DNA of 64,000 nucleotides from Pseudomonas migulae (GCF_024169315.1 NZ_JALJWR010000001.1:1323501-1387500), one strand, 5' to 3'. Counted from the first letter of the stretch, positions 8,935 to 17,838 are shown. Notes: generated by a model from the sequence alone, not told the origin. Numbers and translations: made by a program.

Positions 8935-10440
8935 TCAGTCCTGCAAATCGATCCAGGCAGATTTGAGTTCCGAGTACTTGTCCAGCGCGTGCAGTGACCG
9001 GTCACGGCCGTTGCCCGATTGCTTGTAGCCACCAAACGGCATGGTGATGTCGCCACCGTCGAAGCAGTTGACCCAAACGCTGCCGGCACGCAGGGAACGG
9101 ATGATCGAGTGGGCACGCGACAAGTCGCTGGTCCAGAGACTGGCGGCCAGGCCATAGGGCGAGTCATTGGCGATGCGCACGGCGTCCAGATGGTCCTTGG
9201 CGCTTATTACTGAAAGCACCGGCCCGAAGATCTCCTCGCGGGCGATGGTCATGTCGTTGGTGACGTTGTCGAAGATCGTCGGCGGGATGAAGAAGCCGTC
9301 GGCCAATGCGCCTGAGGCACGTTCGCCACCGAGGATGATTCGGGCACCTTCCTCGGAGCCTTTCCTGATGTAACCCAGCACCCGATCCATTTGTGCCTTG
9401 TCGACCATGGCGCCCAACTGTGTAGACGGATCGAGCGGGTCGCCGATGGCGATGGTTCGGGCAACTTTCAACACTTCGGCAACCAATTCGTGGCGAATGC
9501 CCTCTTCCACGATCAACCGTGACGGCGCCACGCACACTTCACCCTGGTTGAAAAACATCGATCTGGCCGCGGTGGCGGCCGCCTTTTCCAGGTCACGGCA
9601 GTCATTGAGAATGATGTTCGGGGTCTTGCCGCCGCACTCCAGCCACACCCGTTTCATGTTCGACTGTCCGGCGTATTGCAGGAACAATTTGCCGACTTCA
9701 CCGGACCCGGTGAACACCAGCGTGTCGACATCCATGTGCAGCCCAAGCGCGCGACCAGCAGTCGGACCGAACCCCGGTAGCACGTTGAATACGCCCGGCG
9801 GAATGCCCGCCTGTGCGGCCAGCTCAGCGATGCGCAGCGCCGTCAGCGGCGACTGTTCGGCGGGTTTGAGAATCACCGAGTTGCCTATCGCCAGCGCCGG
9901 CGCGACCTTCCACATCGCCATCAACATCGGGAAATTCCAAGGGGTCACGGCTGCGACCACGCCGATGGCTTCGCGGGTAATCATGCCCAGCGCGCCCGGA
10001 CCTGAAGGGGCGATTTCGTCGTAAACCTTGTCGCAGCATTCGGCGTACCACTGCAGGCACTCAAGCACCGCATGCACATCGAACCCGGCGCTTTCGGACA
10101 CCGGCTTGCCCATGTCCAGCGTCTCCAGCAACGCCAGTTCAGTCATGTGCTGCTCGAACAACGCAGCGAAGCGCAGCAGGACTTTCTTGCGTTCCTTGGG
10201 CGCCAATTGCGACCACACGCCGCTGTCGAACGCCTGTCGAGCGACCTTGACTGCGACGTCGACGTCTTCAGCCTGGCAGGACGCTACGTGATTCAGTACC
10301 TGGCCGTTGCGCGGGGAAATATTGGCGAAGGTTGCACCGCTCAAAGCGTCGACAAACCGGCCATCAATGAAGGCCTGCCCAGGCAGTTTCAGGGCGGCGA
10401 CACGCTGCTGGACCGCAGCGATATCAACGAGAGTGTTCAT
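8935..10440 (-). CDS. NAD(P)-dependent aldehyde dehydrogenase, PuuC/BetB-like
   Basis: This 501-residue ALDH has the full family architecture: VTPWNFP (about residue 165), the coenzyme-loop FTGSGEVGK, the general base in LECGGKTPN, and the nucleophile cysteine in NQGEVCVAPSRL. The closest recognisable type is the gamma-glutamyl-gamma-aminobutyraldehyde/aminoaldehyde class, but the class is broad. ATG 10440 follows AGGAGA. The promoter region carries a copy of the regulon palindrome at 10485-10496, and the ABC importer genes follow downstream, so the gene is the head of an uptake-and-oxidation operon. It probably oxidises an aldehyde made by one of the nearby alcohol dehydrogenases to an acid. 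The exact substrate is not readable. Confidence 0.92.
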   Translation of the reverse strand: MNTLVDIAAVQQRVAALKLPGQAFIDGRFVDALSGATFANISPRNGQVLNHVASCQAEDVDVAVKVARQAFDSGVWSQLAPKERKKVLLRFAALFEQHMTELALLETLDMGKPVSESAGFDVHAVLECLQWYAECCDKVYDEIAPSGPGALGMITREAIGVVAAVTPWNFPMLMAMWKVAPALAIGNSVILKPAEQSPLTALRIAELAAQAGIPPGVFNVLPGFGPTAGRALGLHMDVDTLVFTGSGEVGKLFLQYAGQSNMKRVWLECGGKTPNIILNDCRDLEKAAATAARSMFFNQGEVCVAPSRLIVEEGIRHELVAEVLKVARTIAIGDPLDPSTQLGAMVDKAQMDRVLGYIRKGSEEGARIILGGERASGALADGFFIPPTIFDNVTNDMTIAREEIFGPVLSVISAKDHLDAVRIANDSPYGLAASLWTSDLSRAHSIIRSLRAGSVWVNCFDGGDITMPFGGYKQSGNGRDRSLHALDKYSELKSAWIDLQD

Positions 10441-10484
10441 GCTGTTGCGTCTCCTGTTGTTGTTTTAGGCGTAGGCGCCCAACG

Positions 10485-10496
10485 ACGATATATCAT
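10485..10496. promoter_or_regulatory. Putative GntR operator of the aldehyde dehydrogenase-ABC operon
   Basis: ACGATATATCAT is one base from the perfect palindrome ATGATATATCAT and is followed by GCAT, exactly as at the site 17750-17765. It lies 45 bases upstream of the minus-strand start at 10440. A weak promoter, TTGCGA with TATATC 16 bases downstream on the minus strand, would place the site over the -10 element. Confidence 0.6.
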
Positions 10497-10579
10497 GCAT
10501 TATTAAAATCGCAAGCGAAGGAATGCCCTGATTCAAGGTCTTTTCTTCACAACTGCTGTTCGTAAAAAACGCGTAATTC

Positions 10580-11857
10580 TCAAAAACTGACTTCGGTTTT
10601 CAGGCCGAACACCACCACGCTTTTATCCCCGCTCAACCCGCCGGGATTAACGACGTACTGCACGTTGGGTCGCAGCGTCAGGGCCGGCGTCACACTGACG
10701 CCGTAGTAAAGCTCCACCGGGTATTCGGTGTCCGGCGCCGGTTGGGTGAATGCGTTTTGCTGACGGACGCGCTTGGCGGATTGTTCATTCACCTCAAGAC
10801 GACCGATCGCCAAGCCGATTTCATCCTGCGGACGCGCGGCAAACGGGCCGCTGATAAACGCGCCGACGTGAAAGACCTTTTCCACGTAGGACACATCGCG
10901 ATCCGACTGAATAAAATTGGCGAACAGGGACAGGGCACGGGCACTGTTATTCGGGTCCTGATACACCCGTTGCTCGGCCATGGCGTAATAACCGCTGGCC
11001 TGATCGTCCTGATCCGGCGCATTGCCAGTCAGGCCGATGGGCTGGCCATTGACGTCGTGGTACACATCGTTGAAGTCACCGGTATTGCGCCAGATACCTG
11101 CCCGATAGCTGCCCGGCAAGCCGTTGAGAGTTGGCTTCCAGGCCAACTCGCCGACCGCCAGATAACCGGTGGTGCCGGAAGGGCTGCCAAAGTTCAGGCC
11201 TTGGGAGTTTTCGGTAAAGCGCGGGTTGACCTGATACAGCGAAGCATTGACGGACAGTTCGTCAGTCAGCTTAGCTGCCACTGCGGCCCCCCATTGGCTG
11301 ACGGGCCAGGTGAACCAGTTGGGCGTGATGTAACCGGGCACGGTGCCGCAGAACGTCAGGTTTTGAAATTTGCAGGAAAACGGGAACACATCCCCACTCA
11401 TCGGCAAGCGCCCGAGCTTCACCACCAACCGATCATCCAGCAAGGCCTGCTGGTAATAGAACTGCACCAGGCGGGTAACGCTGCCGTAACCGTAGATTTC
11501 CTGGGCGGCCAGCAAGGTGTTGGTGCCCGCCTTGGCAGTGAGGTTTTCGCCGTTGCGGTCGCTGAAGGTCATACGAAAACTCGCCCCCTGCCAGTCCAGC
11601 AACTTCTGCAAATCGAAGTTGGTATCGATCATGAGCTGATCGCTGTAAGTCCCTTTGTGTTCGTCGCCGCCCTGGGTGTTGTAGGCCAATTCGTTAACGT
11701 AGGTCAGCTGGAAATCCACGCCCTGCTCATGCAAGCGGGTACGTTCACCATCCCAATCCCCCAACAGAAAATCACTCGGGGAGTAACTGGCTGCATAACT
11801 ATTTGGTGATGCGCAGGCACACAAAAGTCCTACGGCAACTAGCGTTTTGTTGGTCAT
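10580..11857 (-). CDS. Carbohydrate-selective porin, OprB family
   Basis: The 425-residue protein starts at ATG 11857 (weak GGGAA site); a longer frame reaching 11950 would bury the signal peptide. MTNKTLVAVGLLCACA leads to a signal cleavage near SYAASY. The mature part opens with LLGDWDGERTRLHEQGVDF, the hallmark of OprB porins, and alternates short amphipathic strands to a terminal phenylalanine (KTEVSF), the outer-membrane assembly signal. OprB-type channels admit neutral sugars and polyols, so the substrate of the adjoining importer and dehydrogenases is probably such a compound. It follows the Fe-ADH gene by 125 bases; it may be cotranscribed with it or have its own promoter in that gap. 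Confidence 0.9.
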   Translation of the reverse strand: MTNKTLVAVGLLCACASPNSYAASYSPSDFLLGDWDGERTRLHEQGVDFQLTYVNELAYNTQGGDEHKGTYSDQLMIDTNFDLQKLLDWQGASFRMTFSDRNGENLTAKAGTNTLLAAQEIYGYGSVTRLVQFYYQQALLDDRLVVKLGRLPMSGDVFPFSCKFQNLTFCGTVPGYITPNWFTWPVSQWGAAVAAKLTDELSVNASLYQVNPRFTENSQGLNFGSPSGTTGYLAVGELAWKPTLNGLPGSYRAGIWRNTGDFNDVYHDVNGQPIGLTGNAPDQDDQASGYYAMAEQRVYQDPNNSARALSLFANFIQSDRDVSYVEKVFHVGAFISGPFAARPQDEIGLAIGRLEVNEQSAKRVRQQNAFTQPAPDTEYPVELYYGVSVTPALTLRPNVQYVVNPGGLSGDKSVVVFGLKTEVSF

Positions 11858-11982
11858 TTTTATTGTTCCCGAAACTGTTTTTATTGTTGGTCTTAGTATT
11901 TTTCGAGCATGCAAAACCCCGCCAACCCAACTGACGGGTCGGTCAAACAACTTGCTTCAGATCTTTGTGACAGAGACTTCGG

Positions 11983-13155
11983 TTAGAAACACATTCTCAC
12001 TATGTCGGCGACTTCCTCCTTGCTGTTGATCTTCTTCGGATGACAGGCCAGGTCCTGGTTGAAACTGGTCCAGACTGTTTGGGCAAATTCATCGATCTGC
12101 TCCGGACGCAAACCGTAACTGCGGAAGGTGTCGGTGACGCCCAACGTGCTGAACAGGGTTTTCAGGAGGTCGGGCAGACGCTCTGCGCGTGCACTCTGCG
12201 TCAGACTCAGCGTCGACGGGTCGAGAATCCCAGCCACACGCGCGAACTTGTCGGCACCCACCGGCAGTGTCCACCTGATGACATGAGGGGTACTGGCCGC
12301 CACGGTGCCGCCGTGGGGCGCGTCGGTCATCGCCCCCAACGGCTGACCCAAGGCATGGGAAACCGTGACCCCGGCACTGGCGATTGCCATGCCGCCGAGG
12401 GTCGAGGCGAAGGCCATGCGCGCGCGAGCCTCCAGATCATCACCGTGCTCCACGCACTGCAGGGCATTGGCCGCGAACAAACGAATCGACTCCAGGGCAA
12501 CCATTTCCACCCACGGTGTGCAGTGAACGCTGATGTACGCCTCCAGCGCGTGACAGAAGGTATCGACAGCGGTCAGCGCGGTCAGCTTCGGCGGTTTCGA
12601 CGCCAGTATTTGCGGGTCGATCAAGGCGACATCGGGGTAAATGAACGGGTTGACAATGGCGCATTTCAGACCCAGTTCAGGATTGTTGATCACCGCAAAC
12701 GGGGTCGCTTCGGTGCCTGTGCCGGAGGTGGTCGGCACCACCAGCAACGGCAGCCCACGGCTTTGCGGGCGGGTGACGGCTTCGCCCAGGCGCTCGGTAT
12801 AGTCCCAGCAACTGCCGCCATGAACGGCTACGAAAGCGACGGCTTTGGCCGAGTCGATCGCACTGCCGCCACCCACCGCCACCACCACATCACAACCGGC
12901 CTCGCGAACCTGCTCGACCGCACGATCGATCGAGGTATGCCGGGGGTTGGGTACGATGTCGTAGAATTCGATAAACCCAATGCCGCGCTCGGCGAAACTG
13001 CCGGTAATGTGAGCCACCAGGTCACTGCCCTGTAGAAACGGGTCGACCATCAAAAAGACTGTTTTGCCGAACGGCTCAACCTTTTCGCCCATGCGCTTGA
13101 TCGCGCCGACTTCAAAATCCAGGGTCAGCGGCAGACTTGCCTGAAATGCTTTCAT
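11983..13155 (-). CDS. Iron-containing (group III) alcohol dehydrogenase
   Basis: The 390-residue protein starts at ATG 13155 with AGGTGA upstream (a longer frame to 13239 has no better site). The N-terminal nucleotide-binding half has VAVGGGSAIDSAKA and VPTTSGTGTEATPFAV. The helical metal half carries the ligands in TAVDTFCHALEAY (Asp, His) and SHALGQ plus APHGGTVA (His, His), the standard set for Fe/Zn group III enzymes such as FucO and the 1,3-propanediol and hydroxyacid dehydrogenases. It begins 40 bases after the stop of the GldA-like gene, so both are one operon with the porin. Likely role: NAD-dependent oxidation of an alcohol, or reduction of the matching aldehyde, in the same pathway. 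Confidence 0.92.
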   Translation of the reverse strand: MKAFQASLPLTLDFEVGAIKRMGEKVEPFGKTVFLMVDPFLQGSDLVAHITGSFAERGIGFIEFYDIVPNPRHTSIDRAVEQVREAGCDVVVAVGGGSAIDSAKAVAFVAVHGGSCWDYTERLGEAVTRPQSRGLPLLVVPTTSGTGTEATPFAVINNPELGLKCAIVNPFIYPDVALIDPQILASKPPKLTALTAVDTFCHALEAYISVHCTPWVEMVALESIRLFAANALQCVEHGDDLEARARMAFASTLGGMAIASAGVTVSHALGQPLGAMTDAPHGGTVAASTPHVIRWTLPVGADKFARVAGILDPSTLSLTQSARAERLPDLLKTLFSTLGVTDTFRSYGLRPEQIDEFAQTVWTSFNQDLACHPKKINSKEEVADIVRMCF

Positions 13156-13195
13156 CAGTTCACCTGTTGTTATGGCGTGTACGCTGCTGACGGGC

Positions 13196-14347
13196 TCAGT
13201 CCACCAGCAACGACCCGCCTTTTTTATAGAATTCGCCAAGGTCGCTGGCCGCGATCAGCGCTGCTTTCATTTCATCGAAAGTGACTTCGAACGGTTCGAC
13301 GTTGCTGGTCTGGTTGGGATCGGCGGCGGTGCGTGCGACGCAGTCGAGTTCGTGCGCAGTGATGTCGGCCAGCGCAAGATCCTCGAAGGTGACCGGCAAC
13401 CCGATACTCAGGCAGAACCTCAGCACCGTATCCAGCTCCCGGCTGGATTTGCCTTCAAGCACCAGCATCACCACAACGCCAAAAGCCACGTATTCGCCGT
13501 GGTACATCGTCGCCCGGGCGCCCAGCTCACTGAACCCGCAATACACCGCATGGGCAGTCGCCACGCCGTTGCTTTCGAAACCGATGCCGCTCATGAGCGC
13601 ATTGGCTTCCACCACGCGATTGAAGGCTTTGGTCACGCAGTGGTGTTCAGCGGCGCGCCTGGCTTGCAGGCCGTCTTCAAGCAGCACCCGATAGCACAAC
13701 TCGGCGATGGCCATGGAAGTCAGCGTCGATTTGGCACCGCCGCCGCCCTCTTTCAGCCCCGCACCGGCATTACCGAGAAAATTGTCCCGGTGCGATTCAA
13801 CGCAGGTGCGGGCTTCGAAATAAGTCGAGAGGGCGTCGCCCATTCCGGCCACCAACAACCGCACGGGGGCCTGGGCGATGATCCAGGTATCGACCACCAC
13901 CACGTCCGGGCTGCGCTCATAAAAAAGCACGTCGTCAAACGCGCCTGCTTCGGTGTACAGCACCGAAAGCGAGCTGGTGGGCGCGTCGTTCGAAACGATG
14001 GTGGGCACGATACACAGCGGCACTTTTGCCCCATTGGCCACAGCCTTCGCAGCATCGAGCACCTTGCCGCCGCCGACACCAATCACCCCGTCGCACTCGA
14101 AGGCGTTGATGCTCGCGGCGAGGCGCTGGATTTCCTGACGCGTCACTTCACCGGAAAATATCCCGTAGTGCAGCTGGGTGTGCTCGGCATCGAAACTGGA
14201 GCTCAGAGTCTGTTTCAGGCTGTCGAGACGGCCCTGAGTGGTAATCACCAGAAACCGTCGGCCGAACCAGGCCACATGCCGGTGCAGTCGTTCGAGTTCC
14301 TTGTAGCCCTGGATATAACGGCCGGGGGCAGCAAACATTTGAGTCAT
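13196..14347 (-). CDS. GldA-like glycerol/polyol dehydrogenase, paralogue 1
   Basis: The 383-residue protein belongs to the glycerol dehydrogenase branch of the metal-dependent alcohol dehydrogenases. It shows IGVGGGKVLDAAKA for NAD binding, the IVPTIVSNDAPTSS segment, and metal ligands in GMGDALSTYFEA (Asp), TAHAVYCG (His) and MYHGEYVAFG (His). It starts PGRYIQG like the second paralogue at 17839-18930, and the two share the SNDAPTS and IAQAP segments, so they arose by duplication. ATG 14347 has AGGA upstream. The promoter carries a perfect regulon palindrome at 14432-14443. Probable reaction: oxidation of a secondary hydroxyl of a polyol to the ketone, giving a dihydroxyacetone-like end. 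Confidence 0.9.
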   Translation of the reverse strand: MTQMFAAPGRYIQGYKELERLHRHVAWFGRRFLVITTQGRLDSLKQTLSSSFDAEHTQLHYGIFSGEVTRQEIQRLAASINAFECDGVIGVGGGKVLDAAKAVANGAKVPLCIVPTIVSNDAPTSSLSVLYTEAGAFDDVLFYERSPDVVVVDTWIIAQAPVRLLVAGMGDALSTYFEARTCVESHRDNFLGNAGAGLKEGGGGAKSTLTSMAIAELCYRVLLEDGLQARRAAEHHCVTKAFNRVVEANALMSGIGFESNGVATAHAVYCGFSELGARATMYHGEYVAFGVVVMLVLEGKSSRELDTVLRFCLSIGLPVTFEDLALADITAHELDCVARTAADPNQTSNVEPFEVTFDEMKAALIAASDLGEFYKKGGSLLVD

Positions 14348-14431
14348 GTCATCGTCATCCTGGCCCCATCGTGGAGGCTTTTTGTTATTGCTTTGAGGAC
14401 GTTTGCGAGAGGCTCATCTCTCGGCGGATCG

Positions 14432-14443
14432 ATGATATATCAT
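14432..14443. promoter_or_regulatory. Putative GntR operator, perfect palindrome (GldA1-FeADH-OprB promoter)
   Basis: ATGATATATCAT is a perfect 12-base palindrome 85 bases upstream of the GldA1 start. It lies in the 222-base divergent region shared with the GMC oxidoreductase, whose own promoter has a second, weaker copy at 14529-14540. The same perfect sequence recurs at 17750-17761. Confidence 0.65.
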
Positions 14444-14502
14444 ATTTTATTTTCAGCTACCAAACGTTTTTTTGCGAAACGCCCAACGTGAAAAACCCGG
14501 GA

Positions 14503-14540
14503 TTGACGCTTGGGGGGAACAAAGATATATGATGTATGAA
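14503..14540 (+). promoter_or_regulatory. Promoter with overlapping GntR-like operator for the GMC oxidoreductase operon
   Basis: TTGACG (14503-14508) is followed after 17 bases by TATATG (14526-14531), a reasonable sigma-70 promoter. The sequence ATGATGTATGAA at 14529-14540 matches the regulon palindrome in 9 of 12 positions and overlaps the -10 element, a position where a bound regulator would block transcription. Start codon 14570 lies 30 bases further on. Function is inferred from position and recurrence. Confidence 0.5.
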
Positions 14541-14569
14541 AACAAGAACAACACAGTTCGGAGGAAGGC

Positions 14570-16174
14570 ATGCACGATTACGTTGTCATTGGAGGCGGTT
14601 CTGCGGGCTGCGCGTTGACCGGCCGCCTGATCGAAGCCGGCGCTTCGGTCCTGCTGATTGAGGCAGGGCCGCGCGATACTCATCCGCTGATTCATATCCC
14701 CGCCGGATTCACCCGGCTGTTGTCCAGCCCGCTGCTGTCGCGTCACGAAACCCAACCGCAAACAGCCATGGACGGGCGCAAGCGCATTCTTCCCCAGGGT
14801 CGGGTGCTGGGCGGTGGGAGCTCGGTGAATGCGCTGATTTATATCCGCGGCCAGCACGAGGATTACGACGACTGGGCCAGCGCAGGCTGCGACGGTTGGT
14901 CGTTTCGCGAAGTGCTGCCGTACTTCAAGCGGGCCGAGGACAATGAGCGCTTCGACAATGGCTACCACGCTACTGGAGGCCCGCTGGGTGTCTCGGACCT
15001 CAAGCAAGTGTGCGAGTTGTCGCGTGGGTTTGTGCGCGCCGCGCAGCAGGCCGGCATCCCCTTCACGCCCGACTTCAATGGCGAACGCCAGAACGGCGTC
15101 GGCTTCAATCAGATCACAGCTCGCAACAATCGTCGCTGCAGCGCCGCCGTGGCGTACCTGCGCGCAGCGGAAAAATCCGATCGCCTGACCGTCGTCACTG
15201 ACGCCACGGTGCAACGAATTCTGGTCGAAGGCGATCAAGCCGTGGGGGTTGAATACGTCCACAAAGGCCAGCGGGTGCAGGCGCGGGGCAGCAAGGAAGT
15301 GATCCTCAGCGCAGGCGCGATTCAGTCACCCAAGCTGTTGATGCTGTCCGGCATCGGTCTCGCCGAAGAACTTCAACGCCATGGCATTCCGTTGCTGCAT
15401 GAGCTGCCCGGCGTCGGCCAGAACCTGCAGGACCACGCGGAAGTCGGCAGCATTGCCTACTGCCACGGCAAGTACGGTTACTACGGTCAGGACAACGCCT
15501 TGAACACGGTCAAGAACGGTCTGCAGTATTTGATGTTTGGCAGTGGCCCGGTCAGCTCGAACGTCACCGAGGCCTGTGCGTTCGTCAACACCGACAATGC
15601 GCAAGAACGGCCCAACGCCCAGATGCATTTCGTGCCCATCGTGTTTTTCGACCTTGATCAGGAGACCATCAAAAAGCCCGGTGCAACCATCAACACCTGC
15701 GTGCTGCGCCCAATGAGCCGTGGCGAAATCCGCCTGGCCGACAACAAGGTCGACACGCCTCCGCGCATTGACCCTCGTTACTTCGCTCACCCGGAGGACC
15801 GTCGTATCGCGATCAAGGGGTTGAACCTGTCACGGGAAATTCTCGCTCAACCAGCCATGCGCACCTTCACCGGTGAAGAGGTTTTTCCAGGATTGGACGT
15901 GCGCAGCGATGAAGCACTGCTGAGCTACATCAACCAACGGGCCAAGACCGTTTACCACCCGGTCGGCACCTGCAAGATGGGCGACGATGACATGGCCGTG
16001 GTCGATCCGCAGCTGCGTGTGCGCGGCCTGCGCAATCTGCGGGTAGTCGACGCCTCGATCATGCCCAACCTGATATCGGGCAACACCAATGCGCCGTCAA
16101 TCATGATCGGCGAAAAAGCTGCGGATATGATCCTCGGACGCGCCGCATTACCCGCTTCTACAGCCCATTTTTGA
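14570..16174 (+). CDS. GMC family FAD-dependent oxidoreductase (choline dehydrogenase-like)
   Basis: The 534-residue GMC flavoenzyme opens with the dinucleotide motif VVIGGGSAGCALTGRL and IEAG, has the two GMC signatures (RGQHEDYDDW context after GRVLGGGSSVNALIY, and the GAIQSPKLLMLSGIG segment), and ends with the catalytic pair in VYHPVGTCKMG (His) and SGNTNAPSIMIGEKAA (Asn). No signal peptide is seen, so it is cytoplasmic and probably passes electrons to quinone at the membrane, as BetA and other alcohol dehydrogenases of this branch do. ATG 14570 has GGAGGAAGG upstream. It heads an operon with the AroE-like and SDR genes. It is a candidate for the first, quinone-coupled oxidation of a primary or secondary alcohol of the imported compound. 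Confidence 0.93.
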   Translation: MHDYVVIGGGSAGCALTGRLIEAGASVLLIEAGPRDTHPLIHIPAGFTRLLSSPLLSRHETQPQTAMDGRKRILPQGRVLGGGSSVNALIYIRGQHEDYDDWASAGCDGWSFREVLPYFKRAEDNERFDNGYHATGGPLGVSDLKQVCELSRGFVRAAQQAGIPFTPDFNGERQNGVGFNQITARNNRRCSAAVAYLRAAEKSDRLTVVTDATVQRILVEGDQAVGVEYVHKGQRVQARGSKEVILSAGAIQSPKLLMLSGIGLAEELQRHGIPLLHELPGVGQNLQDHAEVGSIAYCHGKYGYYGQDNALNTVKNGLQYLMFGSGPVSSNVTEACAFVNTDNAQERPNAQMHFVPIVFFDLDQETIKKPGATINTCVLRPMSRGEIRLADNKVDTPPRIDPRYFAHPEDRRIAIKGLNLSREILAQPAMRTFTGEEVFPGLDVRSDEALLSYINQRAKTVYHPVGTCKMGDDDMAVVDPQLRVRGLRNLRVVDASIMPNLISGNTNAPSIMIGEKAADMILGRAALPASTAHF

Positions 16175-16189
16175 AAGAGGAATGTCGAC

Positions 16190-16990
16190 ATGCCCATCAG
16201 CGGAAAAACCCGAGTAGTGGTTCATCTGACCTACCCCGCCAAACACCTGCGCACTCCCGAATTTTTCAACCCGCTGCTGGAACGACTCGGCCACGACGGT
16301 GTGCTCGTGCCCTGGGAGGTTTCACCGGCGAACCTCGCCACGGCGTGGGAAGGTTTGCGCGGGATTGAAAACCTGGCGGGGGTGATTGTCACCGTCCCGC
16401 ACAAGCTGGAGGTGGCGAAATTGTGCGATGAGCTCAAAGGCACTGCCAGTGTGCTGAAGGTCTGCAACGTCGCCAAACGCCTGCCCGACGGCCGCTTCAG
16501 CGGGCGCATGTTCGATGGCGACGGCTTTGTCGGTGGCCTGAAAAAACAAGGCCATGACCTGAGCAATAAACGTGTGCTGTTGCTGGGTGCGGGGGGCGCG
16601 GCGACTGGAATCGCTCATGCACTGCTCGCCGAGACCATTCAAGAACTGGTGATCAGCAACCGCACCCCCGCCAAGGCTGAAGAGCTGGCCCGCGAACTGC
16701 GACAGCTATTCCCGGGTCGGCTGATCAATGCCGGCCCCGCCGACGCCACGGGTTTCGATGTGGTGATCAACGGCACCGCGCTAGGTCTCAAAGCCGAGGA
16801 CCCGTTGCCACTGCCCGTAGAAACCCTCGCCCCCGGTACGGTCGTCGGCGAAGTGGTGATGAACCCGGACATCACCCCGCTGCTGAGCGCCGCCGCCGAG
16901 CGTGGCTGCGTCATCCACAAAGGCGCGCACATGATCACCGGCCAGATCGATCTGCTGGCCGAGTTTCTGTTTTCCAAAACCGGCGTTTGA
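16190..16990 (+). CDS. Shikimate dehydrogenase-like protein (AroE paralogue, probably not for shikimate)
   Basis: This 266-residue protein has the two-domain AroE fold: VIVTVPHK with Lys72 at the catalytic position, a FDGDGF segment with Asp109 at the second catalytic position, and the NADP-binding loop GAGGAATG (133-140) followed by SNRTPAKAEELA. The substrate-carboxylate motif of true shikimate dehydrogenases, HSxSP with two serines, reads HLRTP here (19-23), so both serines are lost. The C-terminal MITGQIDLLAEFLF is normal. Catalysis on a hydroxylated ring or polyol is plausible but the ligand is probably not shikimate. It lies 15 bases after the GMC gene with AGAGGA upstream, and 28 bases before the SDR, so its role belongs to the catabolic operon. 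Confidence 0.85.
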   Translation: MPISGKTRVVVHLTYPAKHLRTPEFFNPLLERLGHDGVLVPWEVSPANLATAWEGLRGIENLAGVIVTVPHKLEVAKLCDELKGTASVLKVCNVAKRLPDGRFSGRMFDGDGFVGGLKKQGHDLSNKRVLLLGAGGAATGIAHALLAETIQELVISNRTPAKAEELARELRQLFPGRLINAGPADATGFDVVINGTALGLKAEDPLPLPVETLAPGTVVGEVVMNPDITPLLSAAAERGCVIHKGAHMITGQIDLLAEFLFSKTGV

Positions 16991-17018
16991 TACGCCCTTC
17001 TCCGTATAAGGAACGACC

Positions 17019-17711
17019 ATGAAAAAGACTGCAATCGTCACCGGCGGCGGCTCCGGCATCGGCCTGGCCACGGCACTACGCCTGCACGCCGACGGTTATG
17101 ACGTATTCACCGTGGGCCTCGGCGAACCCGAGCAACGCGTCGAAGGCATTCATTACCAGGAACTGGACGTGACCAACGACGCGGCGGTCGCCGGGTACTT
17201 CGAGCGGTTCGAACGCGTTGACGCCATCGTCAACGCCGCCGGCATCATTGACCACAATCGCGAGTGGGAACTGGACGGCTTCAGCCGCGTCATCGACGTC
17301 AACCTCACCGCCGTGTTGCGCATCACCAACGCCGCCCTTCCCGGCCTGAAAGCCGCGCGCGGAGCGGTGGTGAACTTCGCCTCGATGCATGGGATTTTCG
17401 GTTCCGCCAAGACCCCGGCCTACGCGTCGAGCAAAGCGGCCATCTCAGAATTGACACGCTGCATGGCCGTGGCCTGGGCGACCGATGGCGTGCGGGCCAA
17501 TGCCGTGGCACCGGGCTGGATTCTGACCAACCTGTCGCGTCGCGCGTTCGAAGACCCGGCACGCTCCGAAGGCATCATGGCGCGTATCCCGATGAAAACC
17601 TGGGGTGCGCCCGAAGACGTGGCCAACGTGATCGCCTTCCTGGTGTCGGACAACGCGCGTTACGTGACGGGCACAACGTTGCCGGTTGATGGCGGGTATT
17701 CGATCGCCTGA
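17019..17711 (+). CDS. Short-chain dehydrogenase/reductase (SDR)
   Basis: The 230-residue classical SDR has the cofactor loop TGGGSGIGLATAL (8-20), the NAAGI motif, and the catalytic tetrad with Ser in NFASMHG and YASSK (Tyr-x-x-x-Lys), and closes with VTGTTLPVDGGYSIA. The Asp expected to select NAD after strand 2 is replaced by FTVGLGEPE, which leaves cofactor choice uncertain. ATG 17019 follows AAGGA. It ends the GMC-AroE-like-SDR operon, 38 bases before the operator of the next unit. It probably oxidises or reduces a hydroxyl/keto intermediate of the same pathway. Confidence 0.92.
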   Translation: MKKTAIVTGGGSGIGLATALRLHADGYDVFTVGLGEPEQRVEGIHYQELDVTNDAAVAGYFERFERVDAIVNAAGIIDHNREWELDGFSRVIDVNLTAVLRITNAALPGLKAARGAVVNFASMHGIFGSAKTPAYASSKAAISELTRCMAVAWATDGVRANAVAPGWILTNLSRRAFEDPARSEGIMARIPMKTWGAPEDVANVIAFLVSDNARYVTGTTLPVDGGYSIA

Positions 17712-17733
17712 CGTCATCTCGTAGCTTGAGTGC

Positions 17734-17761
17734 TTGACCGTTTAAAAACATGATATATCAT
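17734..17761 (+). promoter_or_regulatory. Promoter with perfect GntR-like operator for the GldA2-transketolase operon
   Basis: TTGACC (17734-17739) and TATCAT (17756-17761), 16 bases apart, form a likely sigma-70 promoter. The perfect palindrome ATGATATATCAT occupies 17750-17761 and covers the -10 element. The start codon of the downstream gene is at 17839. The same 12 bases occur at 14432-14443. Confidence 0.6.
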
Positions 17762-17838
17762 GCATCACTACAAGATCAGGACTCGGCATCTGCCGCCGAG
17801 CCTCGAATAACAATGAGCAGTGAAGTGAGAGGTGCTGA

